From: Helicobacteraceae bacterium | Lineage (GTDB): Bacteria; Campylobacterota; Campylobacteria; Campylobacterales; Sulfurimonadaceae | Direction of reading: 5' to 3' | NCBI GenBank assembly: GCA_027056525.1 | Contig: JALUKO010000358.1 | Coordinates: 1 to 6,813, forward strand | Length of the DNA: 6,813 nucleotides | Shown: positions 6,479-6,813 of the stretch, piece after piece | Position numbering within the stretch: position 1 is the first letter of the stretch | Layout of the letters: each line of letters begins with the position of its first letter | The notes under the pieces: generated by a model | What the model was told of the DNA's origin: nothing | What the model saw: only the letters and a program-made list of their open reading frames with translations | Database searches by the model: none | Made by a program: the position numbers and the translations under genes

Positions 6479-6813
6479 CTAAACCTATGCTAAATGGTTT
6501 TTGAAGTGATCTTGTCTCGCTCTGTGTAGTTGTACGAGCAGAGCTAAGCGGAGCACTTCCTTCGTTTGCAAAGTATATATTTACAGAACGTCTAGGCATA
6601 TAGTACCACAAATCGAACTCCGATTCTGTTGCATAAGCACTACCACTCACAAACAGATCTAACAATTCACTCTCTGTTTTATCTTTATACTCTGTAACCG
6701 TTACACCACCATCGAGATAGTTTTGCTCAAGCATATCTTGTGAAAAACCGCTAATCGCACTTTGAACGTTTTGTGGCAACACTTTGCTTACGTTAATATC
6801 AGGGATAGCGTTT
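6459..6813 (-). CDS. C-terminal part of an unrecognised protein, 5' end beyond the right window edge
   Basis: The frame is open from the window edge, so 117 residues of the C-terminus are visible, beginning NAIPDINVSKVLPQNVQ. A GTG at 6780-6782 lies inside this frame and is probably only an internal Val codon. I see no transmembrane segment, signal or known motif. The middle (SELLDLFVSGSAYATESEFDLWYYMPRRSVNIYFAN) looks like a folded alpha/beta region, and the end (SARTTTQSETRSLQ) is polar and Thr/Ser-rich, closing with KPFSIGLDVSKAW. It overlaps the protease start by 20 bases, so the two are probably expressed together. The function cannot be told from this fragment. Confidence 0.65.
   Translation of the reverse strand, partial: NAIPDINVSKVLPQNVQSAISGFSQDMLEQNYLDGGVTVTEYKDKTESELLDLFVSGSAYATESEFDLWYYMPRRSVNIYFANEGSAPLSSARTTTQSETRSLQKPFSIGLDVSKAW

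Noticed and set aside
6780..6782. GTG as the start of the rightmost gene
   Set aside because: The frame continues without a stop to the window edge (NAIPDINVSK precedes it), so the gene very probably begins outside the window.
1..6813. CRISPR array, tRNA, rRNA, insertion sequence or attachment site
   Set aside because: Coding sequence fills nearly the whole window; I saw no regularly spaced DNA repeats, no transposase and no tRNA-like cloverleaf.

Overview
All genes in this window lie on the minus strand. They are tightly packed and A+T-rich, with one real intergenic gap of 69 bases (3711-3779). The gene content, a promoter with a clear TATAAT box but no recognisable -35 box, and a prepilin cleavage site with Ala at -1 suggest a Campylobacterota bacterium, perhaps Sulfurimonas- or Sulfurovum-like. 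That placement is an inference from style, because no rRNA or other marker gene is present.

In order of transcription (high to low coordinates), block 1 runs from the right edge to 3780. It holds the C-terminal end of an unrecognised protein, then a large lipoprotein of the S8 subtilisin/kexin family with calcium-binding repeats and a P-domain, then a small exported protein of 97 residues. The small gene is coupled to the protease gene through a TAATG stop/start overlap.

The 69-base gap carries a -10 box for the next gene group. Immediately upstream of that box are overlapping inverted repeats built from TGTAA/TTACA half-sites.

Block 2 runs from 3710 to the left edge and encodes part of a type II secretion system (T2SS). 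Its order is gspG (major pseudopilin), one minor pseudopilin, gspF (inner-membrane platform), gspK (tip pseudopilin) and a gspL-like gene cut by the left edge. Genes here overlap or sit 3-5 bases apart, which indicates one operon. The ATPase GspE, secretin GspD, GspC and GspM are not in view and may lie beyond the left edge or elsewhere.

A working model is that the T2SS exports proteins across the outer membrane and that the neighbouring lipoprotein protease is one of its substrates. By eye, the small coupled protein has a beta-alpha-beta-beta-alpha-beta pattern with a C-terminal Tyr, like a free-standing subtilisin propeptide-type chaperone or inhibitor. This is the most interesting hypothesis in the window, and it is untested.
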